Positions 9,052-16,910 of a DNA stretch of 38,204 bases are shown here, piece after piece (position 1 is the stretch's first letter; each line of letters begins with the position of its first letter). The translations under genes were made by a program, and so were the position numbers. This stretch comes from an uncultured Bacilli bacterium (GTDB lineage Bacteria > Bacillota_I > Bacilli_A > RF39 > UBA660). The DNA lies in the NCBI GenBank assembly GCA_944350445.1, contig CALVOW010000013.1:1-38204 (forward strand), read 5' to 3'. The notes below the pieces were generated by a model that saw nothing but the letters and a program-made list of their open reading frames with translations, did no database searches and was not told where the DNA came from.

Positions 9052-9125
9052 GAAAACTTAATATTTTCGGATAATAATTTAGAATAATTTTGTCCTTATA
9101 AAGGTATTAAGTTTTCGCTTTTTTT
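9052..9125 (+). promoter_or_regulatory. First hairpin of an attenuator-like leader
   Basis: GAAAACTTAATA (9052-9063) and TATTAAGTTTTC (9105-9116) are a perfect 12-bp inverted repeat separated by 41 bases and followed by GC plus seven Ts, so it can terminate on its own. Inside the loop, TGTCCTT (9091-9097) is complementary to AAGGACA (9182-9188), the ribosome binding site of the 9195 gene. Confidence 0.6.
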
Positions 9126-9140
9126 GTAGAACTTATTACC
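9103..9140 (+). promoter_or_regulatory. Candidate anti-terminator pairing
   Basis: GGTATTAAGTT (9103-9113) can pair with AACTTATTACC (9130-9140) with a single T-T mismatch, and two more pairs extend it. This pairing uses the right arm of the first hairpin and the left arm of the next terminator, so it excludes both. That is the geometry of a transcription attenuator. Confidence 0.45.
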
Positions 9141-9154
9141 TTAAGTTCTTTTTT
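9128..9154 (+). terminator. Intrinsic terminator inside the recombinase leader
   Basis: AGAACTTA (9128-9135) pairs perfectly with TAAGTTCT (9142-9149) over a 6-base loop and is followed by a T-run to 9154. It lies upstream of the 9195-recombinase operon, not at the end of a gene, so it fits an attenuator. A third inverted repeat (9152-9159 with 9170-9177) follows. Confidence 0.7.
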
Positions 9155-9194
9155 AGTTTTTAAAAAAATAAACTAAAGAGAAAGGACAAAAGAT

Positions 9195-9401
9195 ATGGAA
9201 AATATAAATAAGATACCATCTAAAATCATTGAAACTGAAATTAGTATTAAACTGCTTGAATACTTAAAAAACACATCAAAGATTGATGATGGTATGTATA
9301 ACTTTTGTATTAATAAATTAATATGTAAAATTAATTTAGAAAAAAATAAAATTGATAATGATTATATAAATAATACAAGTAATTATAAAATATTAACTTA
9401 G
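9195..9401 (+). CDS. Small protein preceding the serine recombinase; possible directionality or accessory factor
   Basis: 68 aa, ATG 9195 behind AAAGGA (9181-9186), ending 10 bases before the recombinase start, so one operon. The middle (about residues 19-47, ISIKLLEYLKN then a turn then YNFCINKL) resembles the helix-turn-helix pair of SHOCT-like short domains often found next to large serine recombinases. Recombination directionality factors of such integrases are small proteins of this size, so an excision factor is a reasonable guess, but no catalytic or diagnostic residue proves it. Confidence 0.6.
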   Translation: MENINKIPSKIIETEISIKLLEYLKNTSKIDDGMYNFCINKLICKINLEKNKIDNDYINNTSNYKILT

Positions 9402-9411
9402 GAGGTACTAT

Positions 9412-11061
9412 ATGGACTTATATACAGTTAGAAATAATATTATGAAAGGAATTCCACTGCAAGAATTAAAATTAAAAGTATGTTTTTATGCAAGAGTATC
9501 AACTGATAAAGATGAACAATTACATTCTTTATCTGCTCAAGTATCTTTCTTTAATGATTATATAAATAAAGTTCCTAACTGGCATTTTATAGGTTCATAT
9601 ATTGATGAAGGAATCAGTGGAACATCAGTTAAAAAACGTGAAGAATTTTTAAGAATGATCGAAGATGCTAAAAAGCATAAATTTGATTTAATATTAACGA
9701 AAGAAATATCAAGGTTTTCAAGGAGTACTCTAGACAGCATCAAATATACCCAAGAATTATTGCAAAATGGAGTAGGTGTATATTTTTTAAATGATAATAT
9801 TAATACCATTTTACCTGATTCAGAGCTTAGACTTACCATGATGTCATCAATTGCTCAAGATGAAGTAAGAAGATTATCCGAAAGAGTATCATTTGGTATG
9901 AGAAGAAGTATTGATAGTGGGGTTGTTTTAGGGTGCTCCAATATTTATGGTTATGTAAAAGATAAAGGCAAACTTGTTATTGATGAAAAACAAGCGGAAA
10001 TGATTAAAATAATCTATGATAGATATGCCAATACTACAGACGGTCTGTCCAAAGTATCAAGATATCTTTATAGTTTAGGTTATAAAAGTAAAACTGGTAA
10101 AAGACTTGATACTACGATACTTACAAGAATTATCGAAAATCCTAAATACAAAGGATATTATTGTGGTCATAAAACAAAAGTATTAGATTATCGTACTAAG
10201 AAAAAGAAAAAATTAAGTGAATCTGATTGGATTATTTATAAGGATACTGAAAATGTTCCTCCAATTGTTTCAGAAGAGTTGTGGGAAAGAGCTAACAAAA
10301 AATTAAAGGAAAGGCAAGATAGTTTTACTAATAGAGCCATTAATAAAAAAGTGTTTCAAAATAGATATACTTATTCCGGCAAAATTTATTGTGGTAGACA
10401 CGGCTTAACTTATCACAGATCATCTGCTGGTAAACGAAAAAATAATCCAGTATGGGAATGCCAAGTATACCGGAAAGAAAGTTTAAAGGGTTGCTCTAAT
10501 CCTAGAGTGTTTGAACAAGAACTAGATATAGTTTTTAAGGATATGTTTCATAAATTATTGAAACGAAGAAAGCATATTTTTGATGATATATTAAATGACT
10601 GTAAAAATTATTTAGAAACAAATAATAATGAGTCTGAAATAAAAAATATAGAATCCAAAATTTTAATGTTTAATAATAAAAAAGATAAATTACTAGAACT
10701 TGTTATGGAGGAGTATTTATCTAAAGAGGACTATAAAAAACAGGTAGATTTAATTAATGAAGAAATAATTACTAATCAAAACAGATTAAATGAATTACAA
10801 AATAACAAGCAAGATAAAAATTATATAGAAAATAAAATTAATGAATTAAAAAAGATGTTAGATAATTGTTTGACTGATGATGAGTGTTTCAGTGATGTTT
10901 TTAATGAACTAATTGATAGAATTTATGTTTATAAAGAAGAGAATAAAAAGATAAAACTAGATATTTATATTAAAACAGGAGAAAGTATAAATACATTCTC
11001 CGATAATTTAGGCAGAAAGTTTCATTTAATAGACAACTATACAACAAGTTGTCGCAGTTAG
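9412..11061 (+). CDS. Large serine recombinase (integrase of the element)
   Basis: 549 aa, strong GGAGG site before ATG 9412. Such enzymes integrate and excise DNA at short target sites through a 5'-phosphoserine link. The resolvase domain (about 22-165) carries YARVSTD with nucleophile Ser30 and the SRFSRS motif. The recombinase domain follows, then a Cys-rich zinc ribbon (about 325-365: C-G-R-H-G, then CQ and GCSNPRVFE), and a long coiled coil (about 395-480). Its last codons are made of target DNA: from about 11,042 the other frame reads host PBP sequence, and the stop TAG at 11,059-11,061 lies in it. The gene therefore marks the right end of the element. Intact and probably active. Confidence 0.95.
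   Translation: MDLYTVRNNIMKGIPLQELKLKVCFYARVSTDKDEQLHSLSAQVSFFNDYINKVPNWHFIGSYIDEGISGTSVKKREEFLRMIEDAKKHKFDLILTKEISRFSRSTLDSIKYTQELLQNGVGVYFLNDNINTILPDSELRLTMMSSIAQDEVRRLSERVSFGMRRSIDSGVVLGCSNIYGYVKDKGKLVIDEKQAEMIKIIYDRYANTTDGLSKVSRYLYSLGYKSKTGKRLDTTILTRIIENPKYKGYYCGHKTKVLDYRTKKKKKLSESDWIIYKDTENVPPIVSEELWERANKKLKERQDSFTNRAINKKVFQNRYTYSGKIYCGRHGLTYHRSSAGKRKNNPVWECQVYRKESLKGCSNPRVFEQELDIVFKDMFHKLLKRRKHIFDDILNDCKNYLETNNNESEIKNIESKILMFNNKKDKLLELVMEEYLSKEDYKKQVDLINEEIITNQNRLNELQNNKQDKNYIENKINELKKMLDNCLTDDECFSDVFNELIDRIYVYKEENKKIKLDIYIKTGESINTFSDNLGRKFHLIDNYTTSCRS
11030..11061. other. Right attachment junction (attR) inside a PBP gene
   Basis: In the host frame, codons from about 11,033 (ACA ACT ATA CAA CAA GTT) read into a typical class B PBP segment (IQQVVAVSSVVNGG), while the codon before them is a TAG stop and upstream DNA is recombinase. 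The crossover therefore lies near 11,033-11,045. The exact 2-bp core cannot be fixed without the left end or an empty site. Confidence 0.75.
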
Positions 11062-11707
11062 TAGTGTTGTTAATGGTGGCTCTTTATATAAACCATATGT
11101 TGTAAAAAGTATTAATGAACCTTTAACTAATAGTGTAATTGTTAGTAATGAGCCAACTTTTGTTCGAAAAACTATAAGTAAAGAAACAAGTGAAACCATG
11201 AAATATGCTTTGGAAAGTGTTGTTGCAAGAGGAGGAGGAAGATACGCCTATATTGAAGGTTATCGGGTCGGTGGAAAAACCGGAACAGCCCAAAAAGTTC
11301 AAGATGGTGTTTATTTAGATAATAATTATATTATGAGTTTTATGGCCGTTGTCCCAAGTAATGATCCAGAAGCCATTTTATATGTTGCCATTGATAATCC
11401 CAAAAATACAGCTCTTTTATCAAGTTATACAACAGCACCCGTTGCTAGAAGAATTCTTTTAGATATTATTGATGCCTTAGACATAGAAAGGCAAGAAGGT
11501 GGAATTGAAAAAGTAAGATATTGGGATGATGAAATATATTACACGCTTCCAGATGTTATAGGAAAAACGAAAAAAGAAGCTGTTAAAGATTTATTTTATT
11601 ACAATGTTGAATATTCTGGTTCTGGAAATACTGTTCTTGATCAAAGCCCAAGTCCAGGAACTTATTTAGCTGCTGGTTCAACAGTTCGCTTACTTCTTGG
11701 AAATTAA
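11042..11707 (+). pseudogene. 3' fragment of a class B penicillin-binding protein with PASTA domain (SpoVD/FtsI-like), split by the element
   Basis: About 221 codons remain of a peptidoglycan transpeptidase that would normally be 600-700 aa. Visible parts are the end of the transpeptidase domain with the KTG motif (GGKTGTA, codons at 11,270-11,290) and one C-terminal PASTA domain (about 11,537-11,704, opening LPDVIGKTKKEA). The catalytic SxxK and SxN motifs and the membrane anchor would be in the missing 5' part. The first in-frame ATG (11,198) has no ribosome binding site, so the fragment is probably not translated as is. All remaining codons are intact, with no decay. Precise excision of the element would rebuild the gene. 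PASTA-tailed class B PBPs include division FtsI/PBP2B and sporulation SpoVD; the sequence here does not decide which. Confidence 0.85.
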
Positions 11708-11710
11708 TCT

Positions 11711-11738
11711 TTGAAAATATAAATAAATACGATATAAT
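11711..11738 (+). promoter_or_regulatory. Promoter of pgsA
   Basis: TTGAAA (11,711-11,716), 16-bp spacer, TATAAT (11,733-11,738), then an AGGAGG ribosome binding site before ATG 11,758. Confidence 0.65.
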
Positions 11739-11757
11739 ATCCTTAGTAGGAGGCAAT

Positions 11758-12369
11758 ATGAAAAGTATTTTAGAAGAAGGAATAAGAGATTTTAAAGCGG
11801 ATTTTAAAAGTGGGAATTGGCAAAGACAAATCGCAAATATTTTAACTTCTCTTCGAATTTTAGCACCATTTGTTTTAATTCCCCTTATTTGTTTTGATAA
11901 ATTAAATATTTTTGTTATTATGGTCGTATTTTTCTTTTTAACTGACACTTTTGATGGCTATTTTGCTAGAAAATATAAATCAGTATCAAAATTTGGAGCT
12001 TATTTAGATGCTGTTGTTGATAAAGTATTTGCTATTAGTTTATTAATTCCTATTTTAATTCAAACTTCTTTAAATAATACTAATTTTCGTTTAGTAATTA
12101 TTAATATTATCTTAGAAGTTGTAATTGGTCTTCTTAACTTGTATGCATTTTCGAAAAATTTACGCCCGGCTTCAACTAAGATTGGAAAAATTAAAACGGT
12201 TTTTCTATTTGTTTTATTAGGAATTTTATATTTAAGTAAAGTAATTAATATTAGTAATATTTATTTGTTTATTTTTATTATTCTAACAATTATTTTACAA
12301 ATAATTACTATTTTTTCTTATTTAAGCCAAATAAAAAAAAGAAAAATTACAATTAATTCTTCTTTATAA
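11758..12369 (+). CDS. pgsA: CDP-alcohol phosphatidyltransferase, probably phosphatidylglycerophosphate synthase
   Basis: 203 aa integral membrane enzyme. It is expected to make phosphatidylglycerol phosphate from CDP-diacylglycerol and glycerol-3-phosphate in the cell membrane. The family signature D-x2-DG-x2-AR-x8-G-x3-D-x3-D is complete, starting at D62 (DTFDGYFAR) and ending near D87. Several hydrophobic helices flank it, plus a Lys-rich end. A cytosolic N-terminal extension of about 30 residues precedes the first helix. A related cardiolipin or other CDP-alcohol enzyme cannot be ruled out, but PgsA is the usual single copy. Its end overlaps the convergent XRE gene by 17 bp. Confidence 0.85.
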   Translation: MKSILEEGIRDFKADFKSGNWQRQIANILTSLRILAPFVLIPLICFDKLNIFVIMVVFFFLTDTFDGYFARKYKSVSKFGAYLDAVVDKVFAISLLIPILIQTSLNNTNFRLVIINIILEVVIGLLNLYAFSKNLRPASTKIGKIKTVFLFVLLGILYLSKVINISNIYLFIFIILTIILQIITIFSYLSQIKKRKITINSSL

Positions 12370-12808
12370 TTTTTATGTTTGGACTTCTTCCAGTTAAGTA
12401 ATCCAAACTAACATCAAAAATCTTGGCAAAATTAAAAATAAAAGCTGTTAAAATCAAGGTTTTTCCACTTTCATAAGAACTAATATTTGACTGAGAAGTA
12501 TTTAAAAGTTTAGCAAGTTCTATTTGGGTTAGTTTATTTTTTAACCGAATTTTTTTAAGTTTTTGACCAATTACTTTATTATTTAGTTTATATTTTTTAT
12601 TACTATGAATGTTTACATCAGTTAATCCACAAACATAGTCCATAGAAACATGAAACAAATTACAAAAGGTGTTTAAGTGTTTTAATGGGATAATATGTTC
12701 TCCTGTTTCAAAGTAGTTATAACTTGATTTACTAATTTTTAAAAGTTTTGCCATTTCCCTTTGTGTTAAGTCATAAGACTCCCTTATTCTTTTTAAATTA
12801 TAAAACAT
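12353..12808 (-). CDS. XRE-family regulator with two helix-turn-helix domains
   Basis: 151 aa from the ATG at 12,808, chosen because GGTGG lies about 8 bases before it; two upstream in-frame ATGs (to 12,859) have poorer sites. Two HTH_3 domains occur in tandem: residues about 4-60 (LTQREMAKLLKIS ... SMDYVCGL) and about 80-142 (LTQIELAKLLNTS ... SLDYLTGR). Each carries the Q-x3-A-x2-L and DYL[TC]G features of Cro/C1-type repressors, so one chain may bind two half-sites. There is no ligand domain. It runs convergent to pgsA and divergent from trpS, whose promoter region it shares. Target genes unknown. Confidence 0.85.
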   Translation of the reverse strand: MFYNLKRIRESYDLTQREMAKLLKISKSSYNYFETGEHIIPLKHLNTFCNLFHVSMDYVCGLTDVNIHSNKKYKLNNKVIGQKLKKIRLKNKLTQIELAKLLNTSQSNISSYESGKTLILTAFIFNFAKIFDVSLDYLTGRSPNIKIIKKN

Positions 12809-12910
12809 ATTTACTACCACCATATAAATTTTCTCATTAAATACTAGTAAATTTTTCATTTGTCCATGTATTATGATATTCTTATTTTCTATTATTAACT
12901 TGGTAGTTTC

Positions 12911-12939
12911 TTGACATTTTATACCTTGATTTGTATAAT
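12911..12939 (+). promoter_or_regulatory. Perfect consensus sigma-A promoter of trpS
   Basis: TTGACA (12,911-12,916), exactly 17 bp, TATAAT (12,934-12,939). It shows that the upstream TTG-initiated extension of trpS is not coding. No T-box is visible: only about 20 bases separate the -10 box from the ribosome binding site. Confidence 0.9.
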
Positions 12940-12964
12940 TAATTTAATATTTAAAGGAGTGTTT

Positions 12965-14008
12965 ATGAAAGAAAAAATTATATTAACCGGAGATAGACCA
13001 ACAGGAAAACTTCATTTAGGTCATTATGTTGGTTCTATTAAAAAAAGATTAGAAATGCAAGATAAAGAGTTTAAAAAAATGTATGTTATGATTGCTGATA
13101 GTCAAGCTTTAACGGATAATTTTTCTAATCCGGAAAAAATTCGCGATAGTATTAAAGAAATTATTCTCGATTATTTAGCTTGCGGAATTAATCCTGAAAA
13201 GGTAACTATTTTTATTCAATCAATGATACCAGAGTTAACAGAATATACTTTTTATTTTTTAAATTTAGTTACTTTATCAAGACTTGAAAGGAATCCAACG
13301 GTCAAATCTGAATTAGCTCAGAAAGATTTTAATAATACGATTCCAGTTGGTTTTTTATGTTATCCAGTTAGTCAAGCAGCTGATATTACGCTTTTTAAGG
13401 CTAATTTAGTACCTGTTGGAGTTGATCAATTACCAATGCTAGAACAAACCAATGAAATAGTTCGTAAATTTAATAGTTTATATGGAAAAACTTTAGTTGA
13501 ATGTGAGGGAGTTTTACCAGACAATGAAAATTCTTTTCGTCTTCCAGGAATTGATGGCAAGAGTAAAATGAGTAAATCACTTGGAAATTGTATTTATTTG
13601 TCCGATGATTCAAAAACAGTTTATGAAAAAGTAATGAAAATGTATACTGATCCTAATCATATTAATATATCTGATCCGGGTAAAATTGAAGGGAATGTTG
13701 TTTTTACTTATTTAGAAGTATTTGCTAAGGATGAAGATTTTAAAAAATATTTACCGGAATTAAAAAATTTAGAAGAATTAAAACAAGCCTATCAAAAAGG
13801 TGGTGTTGGGGATGTTAAAATTAAAAAATTCTTATATAATATTTTAGAAGAATTATTAACCCCAATTCGTATTAAACGTCAAGAATTAGAAAATAATATG
13901 GATTATGTTTATGAAGTTTTGAAAAAAGGAACTAAAGAGGCTCAGGAAGTAGCCAAAGAAAATATGAAAGAATTTAAAAAAGCTATGAAAATAAATTATT
14001 TTGAATAA
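12965..14008 (+). CDS. trpS: Tryptophanyl-tRNA synthetase
   Basis: 347 aa class I synthetase charging tRNA-Trp with tryptophan. ATG 12,965 follows AAAGGAG and sits downstream of the promoter. The ATP-binding HIGH-type motif is HLGH (17-20) within PTGKLHLGH, and the KMSKS loop is exact (201-205). DQLPMLEQ and the C-terminal helical anticodon-binding region are present. The length fits bacterial TrpRS (about 330-350). Monocistronic, closed by a terminator. Confidence 0.96.
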   Translation: MKEKIILTGDRPTGKLHLGHYVGSIKKRLEMQDKEFKKMYVMIADSQALTDNFSNPEKIRDSIKEIILDYLACGINPEKVTIFIQSMIPELTEYTFYFLNLVTLSRLERNPTVKSELAQKDFNNTIPVGFLCYPVSQAADITLFKANLVPVGVDQLPMLEQTNEIVRKFNSLYGKTLVECEGVLPDNENSFRLPGIDGKSKMSKSLGNCIYLSDDSKTVYEKVMKMYTDPNHINISDPGKIEGNVVFTYLEVFAKDEDFKKYLPELKNLEELKQAYQKGGVGDVKIKKFLYNILEELLTPIRIKRQELENNMDYVYEVLKKGTKEAQEVAKENMKEFKKAMKINYFE

Positions 14009-14015
14009 TTAAAAA

Positions 14016-14056
14016 GTCATATTAGTCGTATTAATTAAATTAGTATGGCTTTTTTT
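14016..14056 (+). terminator. Intrinsic terminator of trpS
   Basis: GTCATATTAG (14,016-14,025) pairs with TTAGTATGGC (14,040-14,049) with a few G-T pairs, followed by seven Ts. Confidence 0.7.
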
Positions 14057-14086
14057 AGGAAATCTTTAGACTTTTTTGTCAACTTA

Positions 14087-14115
14087 TTGATTAACTAAAT
14101 TTGATTTGCTATAAT
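14087..14115 (+). promoter_or_regulatory. Promoter of the thyA-folA-tmk-pyrH operon
   Basis: TTGATT (14,087-14,092), 17-bp spacer, TATAAT (14,110-14,115). A GGAGAGG ribosome binding site and ATG 14,136 follow. Confidence 0.65.
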
Positions 14116-14135
14116 AAATAAAGATTGGAGAGGTT

Positions 14136-15035
14136 ATGTCTAAGTTTGATAAAGATTATTTAAAGTTATGTGAAAAGATATTAGAAGAAGGGGTAGAAGT
14201 AGAAAATAGGACTGGTGTTAATACCATTAAGATTCCTGGTTATTTTTTTGAATTTGATTTAGAAAAAGAATTTCCGATTTTAACAACTAAACAATTATTT
14301 TTTAAAAATGCTATTACGGAGATGCTTTGGATTTATCAAGCTCAGAGTAATGATGTTCGTTGGTTGCAAAAACGTGGCAATCATATTTGGGATGAATGGG
14401 AAATTGATTCTGAAGGATTATGGAAGGCAAACCAAAATGTTCTTGAAGATGGGAAATTAGTTAAGAAAGAAGTTGTAAAAAAATTTCCTAAAAAGTATGC
14501 GCATACGATTGGGACAGCCTATGGTTTTATTGTTAAAAAATATAATTTAATTGATAATTTAATTAATACTTTAAAGAATAATCAAACTGATAGACGTATG
14601 GTTATGTCTTTATGGCAAAATAAATATTTAGATACAGCTGTTTTACCTTCTTGTGTTTGGTCTAGTGAATGGGATGTAACGGATGGAAAAATTAATATGT
14701 GGGTTCATCAAAGATCTTGTGATGTTCCACTTGGACTTCCCTTTAATGTTACCCAATATGCTGTTTTACTTAGTTTAATTGCTCATGTAACAAATTTAAA
14801 ACCGGGAAAAATCTTTTGGAGTATAAAAGATGCCCATATTTATGTTAATCAAATCGATGGTATCAAAGAACAAATTCGAAGAGGAAAAGAACTTGAAGAT
14901 TTAGAAGCTCCAACTTTATGGATTAATCCAGAAATTAAAGATTTTTATAAATTTGATAATTCCAGGGCTTTAAAAGATATTAAAATAGTAAATTATAAAC
15001 ATCACGGAAAAATTGAATTTACTATAACTCAGTAG
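14136..15035 (+). CDS. thyA: Thymidylate synthase ThyA
   Basis: 299 aa. Converts dUMP to dTMP using methylene-tetrahydrofolate, releasing dihydrofolate. The catalytic cysteine is Cys173 in LPSC. The dUMP-binding segment around QRSCDVPLGLPFN (192-204), the C-terminal LWINPE and the NYKHH end are clear. The variant wording (PSC rather than PPC; a Glu-Trp segment after it) resembles the ThyA branch of B. subtilis and phage phi3T rather than the E. coli type; that is recollection. First gene of a dTMP operon; folA, which recycles its dihydrofolate product, follows 8 bp later. Confidence 0.95.
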   Translation: MSKFDKDYLKLCEKILEEGVEVENRTGVNTIKIPGYFFEFDLEKEFPILTTKQLFFKNAITEMLWIYQAQSNDVRWLQKRGNHIWDEWEIDSEGLWKANQNVLEDGKLVKKEVVKKFPKKYAHTIGTAYGFIVKKYNLIDNLINTLKNNQTDRRMVMSLWQNKYLDTAVLPSCVWSSEWDVTDGKINMWVHQRSCDVPLGLPFNVTQYAVLLSLIAHVTNLKPGKIFWSIKDAHIYVNQIDGIKEQIRRGKELEDLEAPTLWINPEIKDFYKFDNSRALKDIKIVNYKHHGKIEFTITQ

Positions 15036-15043
15036 GTGATGAA

Positions 15044-15529
15044 ATGAAAATATCAATGATAGCTTGCGTTGGCAAGAATTTAGAACTTGGTAAAAATAAT
15101 GATTTAATTTGGCATTTACCAAATGATTTAAAATATTTTAAAAAAGTAACGAGTGGTCATGTTGTTGTCATGGGAAAAAATACGTTTAAATCGCTACCCA
15201 AAATATTACCAAATCGAAAAAATATTGTTTTAACGTTCCCCGATGATTCCGAAAAATTTCCAGATGAAGTTGAAGTATATCATTCAATACCGGAATTTTT
15301 GGAGGCTTATAAAGATTTTCCGGAGGAAATATTTATAATAGGTGGAGCTAGTCTTTATAAACAATTTTTAGAATATGCTGATACTTTGTATTTGACGGAA
15401 GTTGATTTAGAAAGTTCAGCTGATGTATATTTCCCAAGTTTTGATAAAACTTTATATGAAAAAGAAGTAGTTTTCGAAAATAGTGATAATGGTATTATTT
15501 ATCATCATGTAATTTATAGGAGGAAATAA
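15044..15529 (+). CDS. folA: Dihydrofolate reductase
   Basis: 161 aa, typical length. Reduces dihydrofolate to tetrahydrofolate with NADPH. Seen features are the N-terminal strand then GKNNDLIWHLPNDL (17-29) with the catalytic acid Asp28, VVMGKNTFKSLP, and IIGGASLY near residue 110. It begins 8 bp after thyA and its TAA overlaps the next ATG (TAATG), so it is coupled to the dTMP kinase. No unusual residue at the classic sites that I can see. Confidence 0.96.
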   Translation: MKISMIACVGKNLELGKNNDLIWHLPNDLKYFKKVTSGHVVVMGKNTFKSLPKILPNRKNIVLTFPDDSEKFPDEVEVYHSIPEFLEAYKDFPEEIFIIGGASLYKQFLEYADTLYLTEVDLESSADVYFPSFDKTLYEKEVVFENSDNGIIYHHVIYRRK

Positions 15530-16197
15530 TGGGGAAATTTATTGTTATTGAAGGAACTGATTGTTCTGGAAAGGAAACGCAAAGTAATTTATTGGTTGAA
15601 AAATTAACTGATATGGGATATAAAGCTGTTCGTCTTACTTTTCCAAATTATGATACGCCAACCGGAAAAATAGTTGGTGGTCCATATCTAGGTAAAAAAG
15701 AAATATGTGAATGTTGGTTTAGTGAGGGAGCTGTTAATTTAGATCCGAAAGTAGCTTCTTTATATTATGCAGCTGACAGAAAATATAATGAAAGTACTAT
15801 AAAAAAATATTTAGAAGAAGATTATTTTATTATATGTGATCGTTATGTCAGTAGTAATATGGCTCATCAAGGTAGTAAAATTAAAAATGATGAAGAAAGA
15901 TTTCATATGTATGAATGGATTGATAAATTAGAATTTTGGTTATTAGGACTTCCTAAACCAGATAAAACCATATTCTTGCATGTTCCCTATACATATGCTG
16001 CTAAGTTAAAGAAAAATAGAAGTTCTTTAGATGAACATGAAATGAGTGAAGAACATTTAAAAAACTCGGAAATTGCTTATATTGAATTATCAGAGCTTTA
16101 TAATTGGAAACATATAAATTGTATTAAAGATGAGAAAATTCGGGATATTGAAGACATAAACAAAGAAATATTAGAATGTCTAAAAGAGTATTTATAG
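15529..16197 (+). CDS. tmk: Thymidylate kinase
   Basis: 222 aa P-loop kinase phosphorylating dTMP to dTDP. The P-loop is GTDCSGKET (9-17), and the DRY motif sits in ICDRYVSS near residue 104. The text around FPNYDTPTGK matches the dTMP-binding region. The P-loop (TDCSGKET instead of the common DGAGKST) and an insertion after GGPYLG mark a divergent branch. Its operon partners thyA and folA make dTMP, which supports the assignment. An AGGAGG site for pyrH overlaps its stop. Confidence 0.9.
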   Translation: MGKFIVIEGTDCSGKETQSNLLVEKLTDMGYKAVRLTFPNYDTPTGKIVGGPYLGKKEICECWFSEGAVNLDPKVASLYYAADRKYNESTIKKYLEEDYFIICDRYVSSNMAHQGSKIKNDEERFHMYEWIDKLEFWLLGLPKPDKTIFLHVPYTYAAKLKKNRSSLDEHEMSEEHLKNSEIAYIELSELYNWKHINCIKDEKIRDIEDINKEILECLKEYL

Positions 16198-16205
16198 GAG
16201 GGATT

Positions 16206-16910
16206 ATGTATAAAAATATTTTATTAAAATTAAGTGGTGAATCTTTAATGAGTGAGAAGGAAAATATTGATAAAGATAAAACCTTGGAAATTGCTAAATT
16301 AATCAAAAAAGTTCATGATATGGGAATTAATGTTGGTATTGTGGTTGGTGGCGGTAATTTCTTTCGAGGTAGAAGTCATCAAGATATGGAACCAATTAAT
16401 GCTGATTCAATGGGAATGCTTGGAACTACGATGAATGCTTTAGCTCTTCGGGATGCTTTCAATAAAGTTAATCTTCCTAACGTTATTTTTTCTCCTTTTG
16501 ATTTTCATGAATTAATTGAAGCTAAAAGTGAAGATGAACTAAAAGAATTATATAAAAAAGGAACGGTTGTTATTTTTAGTGGCGGAACTGGGCATATTGG
16601 GTGTTCAACTGATACAGCTGCTAGTATGAAAGCCATTTTAATTGGAGCTGATGTTATTATTAAATTAACTAATGTTGATGGTGTTTATGATAAAGATCCT
16701 AATAAATTTCCTGATGCCATAATGTATGAAAAATTAACTCACGAACAAGTGCTTGCTAATCCAGAAATTAAAGTAATGGATCTTAAATGTATAAAAGATT
16801 GCTTAGAACACGAAAAAGATATTTTAGTTATTAATTTTAATAATAAAGAAAACTTATTAAAAGTTTTAAGTGGTGAAAAAATTGGTACGGTGATTACAAG
16901 TCATGAATAA
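16206..16910 (+). CDS. pyrH: Uridylate kinase (UMP kinase)
   Basis: 234 aa hexameric amino-acid-kinase-fold enzyme making UDP from UMP. ATG 16,206 follows AGGAGGG; an in-frame ATG at 16,176 lies inside tmk and has no site. Visible features are KLSGESL (7-13), VVGGGNFFRG, the DSMGMLGT segment, and KLTNVDGVYDKDP. In many Firmicutes pyrH neighbours tsf and frr; here it ends a pyrimidine/thymidylate operon. Its stop overlaps the start of a small membrane protein. Confidence 0.95.
   Translation: MYKNILLKLSGESLMSEKENIDKDKTLEIAKLIKKVHDMGINVGIVVGGGNFFRGRSHQDMEPINADSMGMLGTTMNALALRDAFNKVNLPNVIFSPFDFHELIEAKSEDELKELYKKGTVVIFSGGTGHIGCSTDTAASMKAILIGADVIIKLTNVDGVYDKDPNKFPDAIMYEKLTHEQVLANPEIKVMDLKCIKDCLEHEKDILVINFNNKENLLKVLSGEKIGTVITSHE

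Noticed and set aside
1..11041. Sharp base-composition shift marking the element
   Set aside because: By eye both element and host are similarly AT-rich, so composition does not define the boundary.
12911..12964. N-terminal extension of TrpS from TTG 12,911
   Set aside because: It is the -35 to -10 region of a perfect promoter; ATG 12,965 follows AAAGGAG and aligns with the family start.
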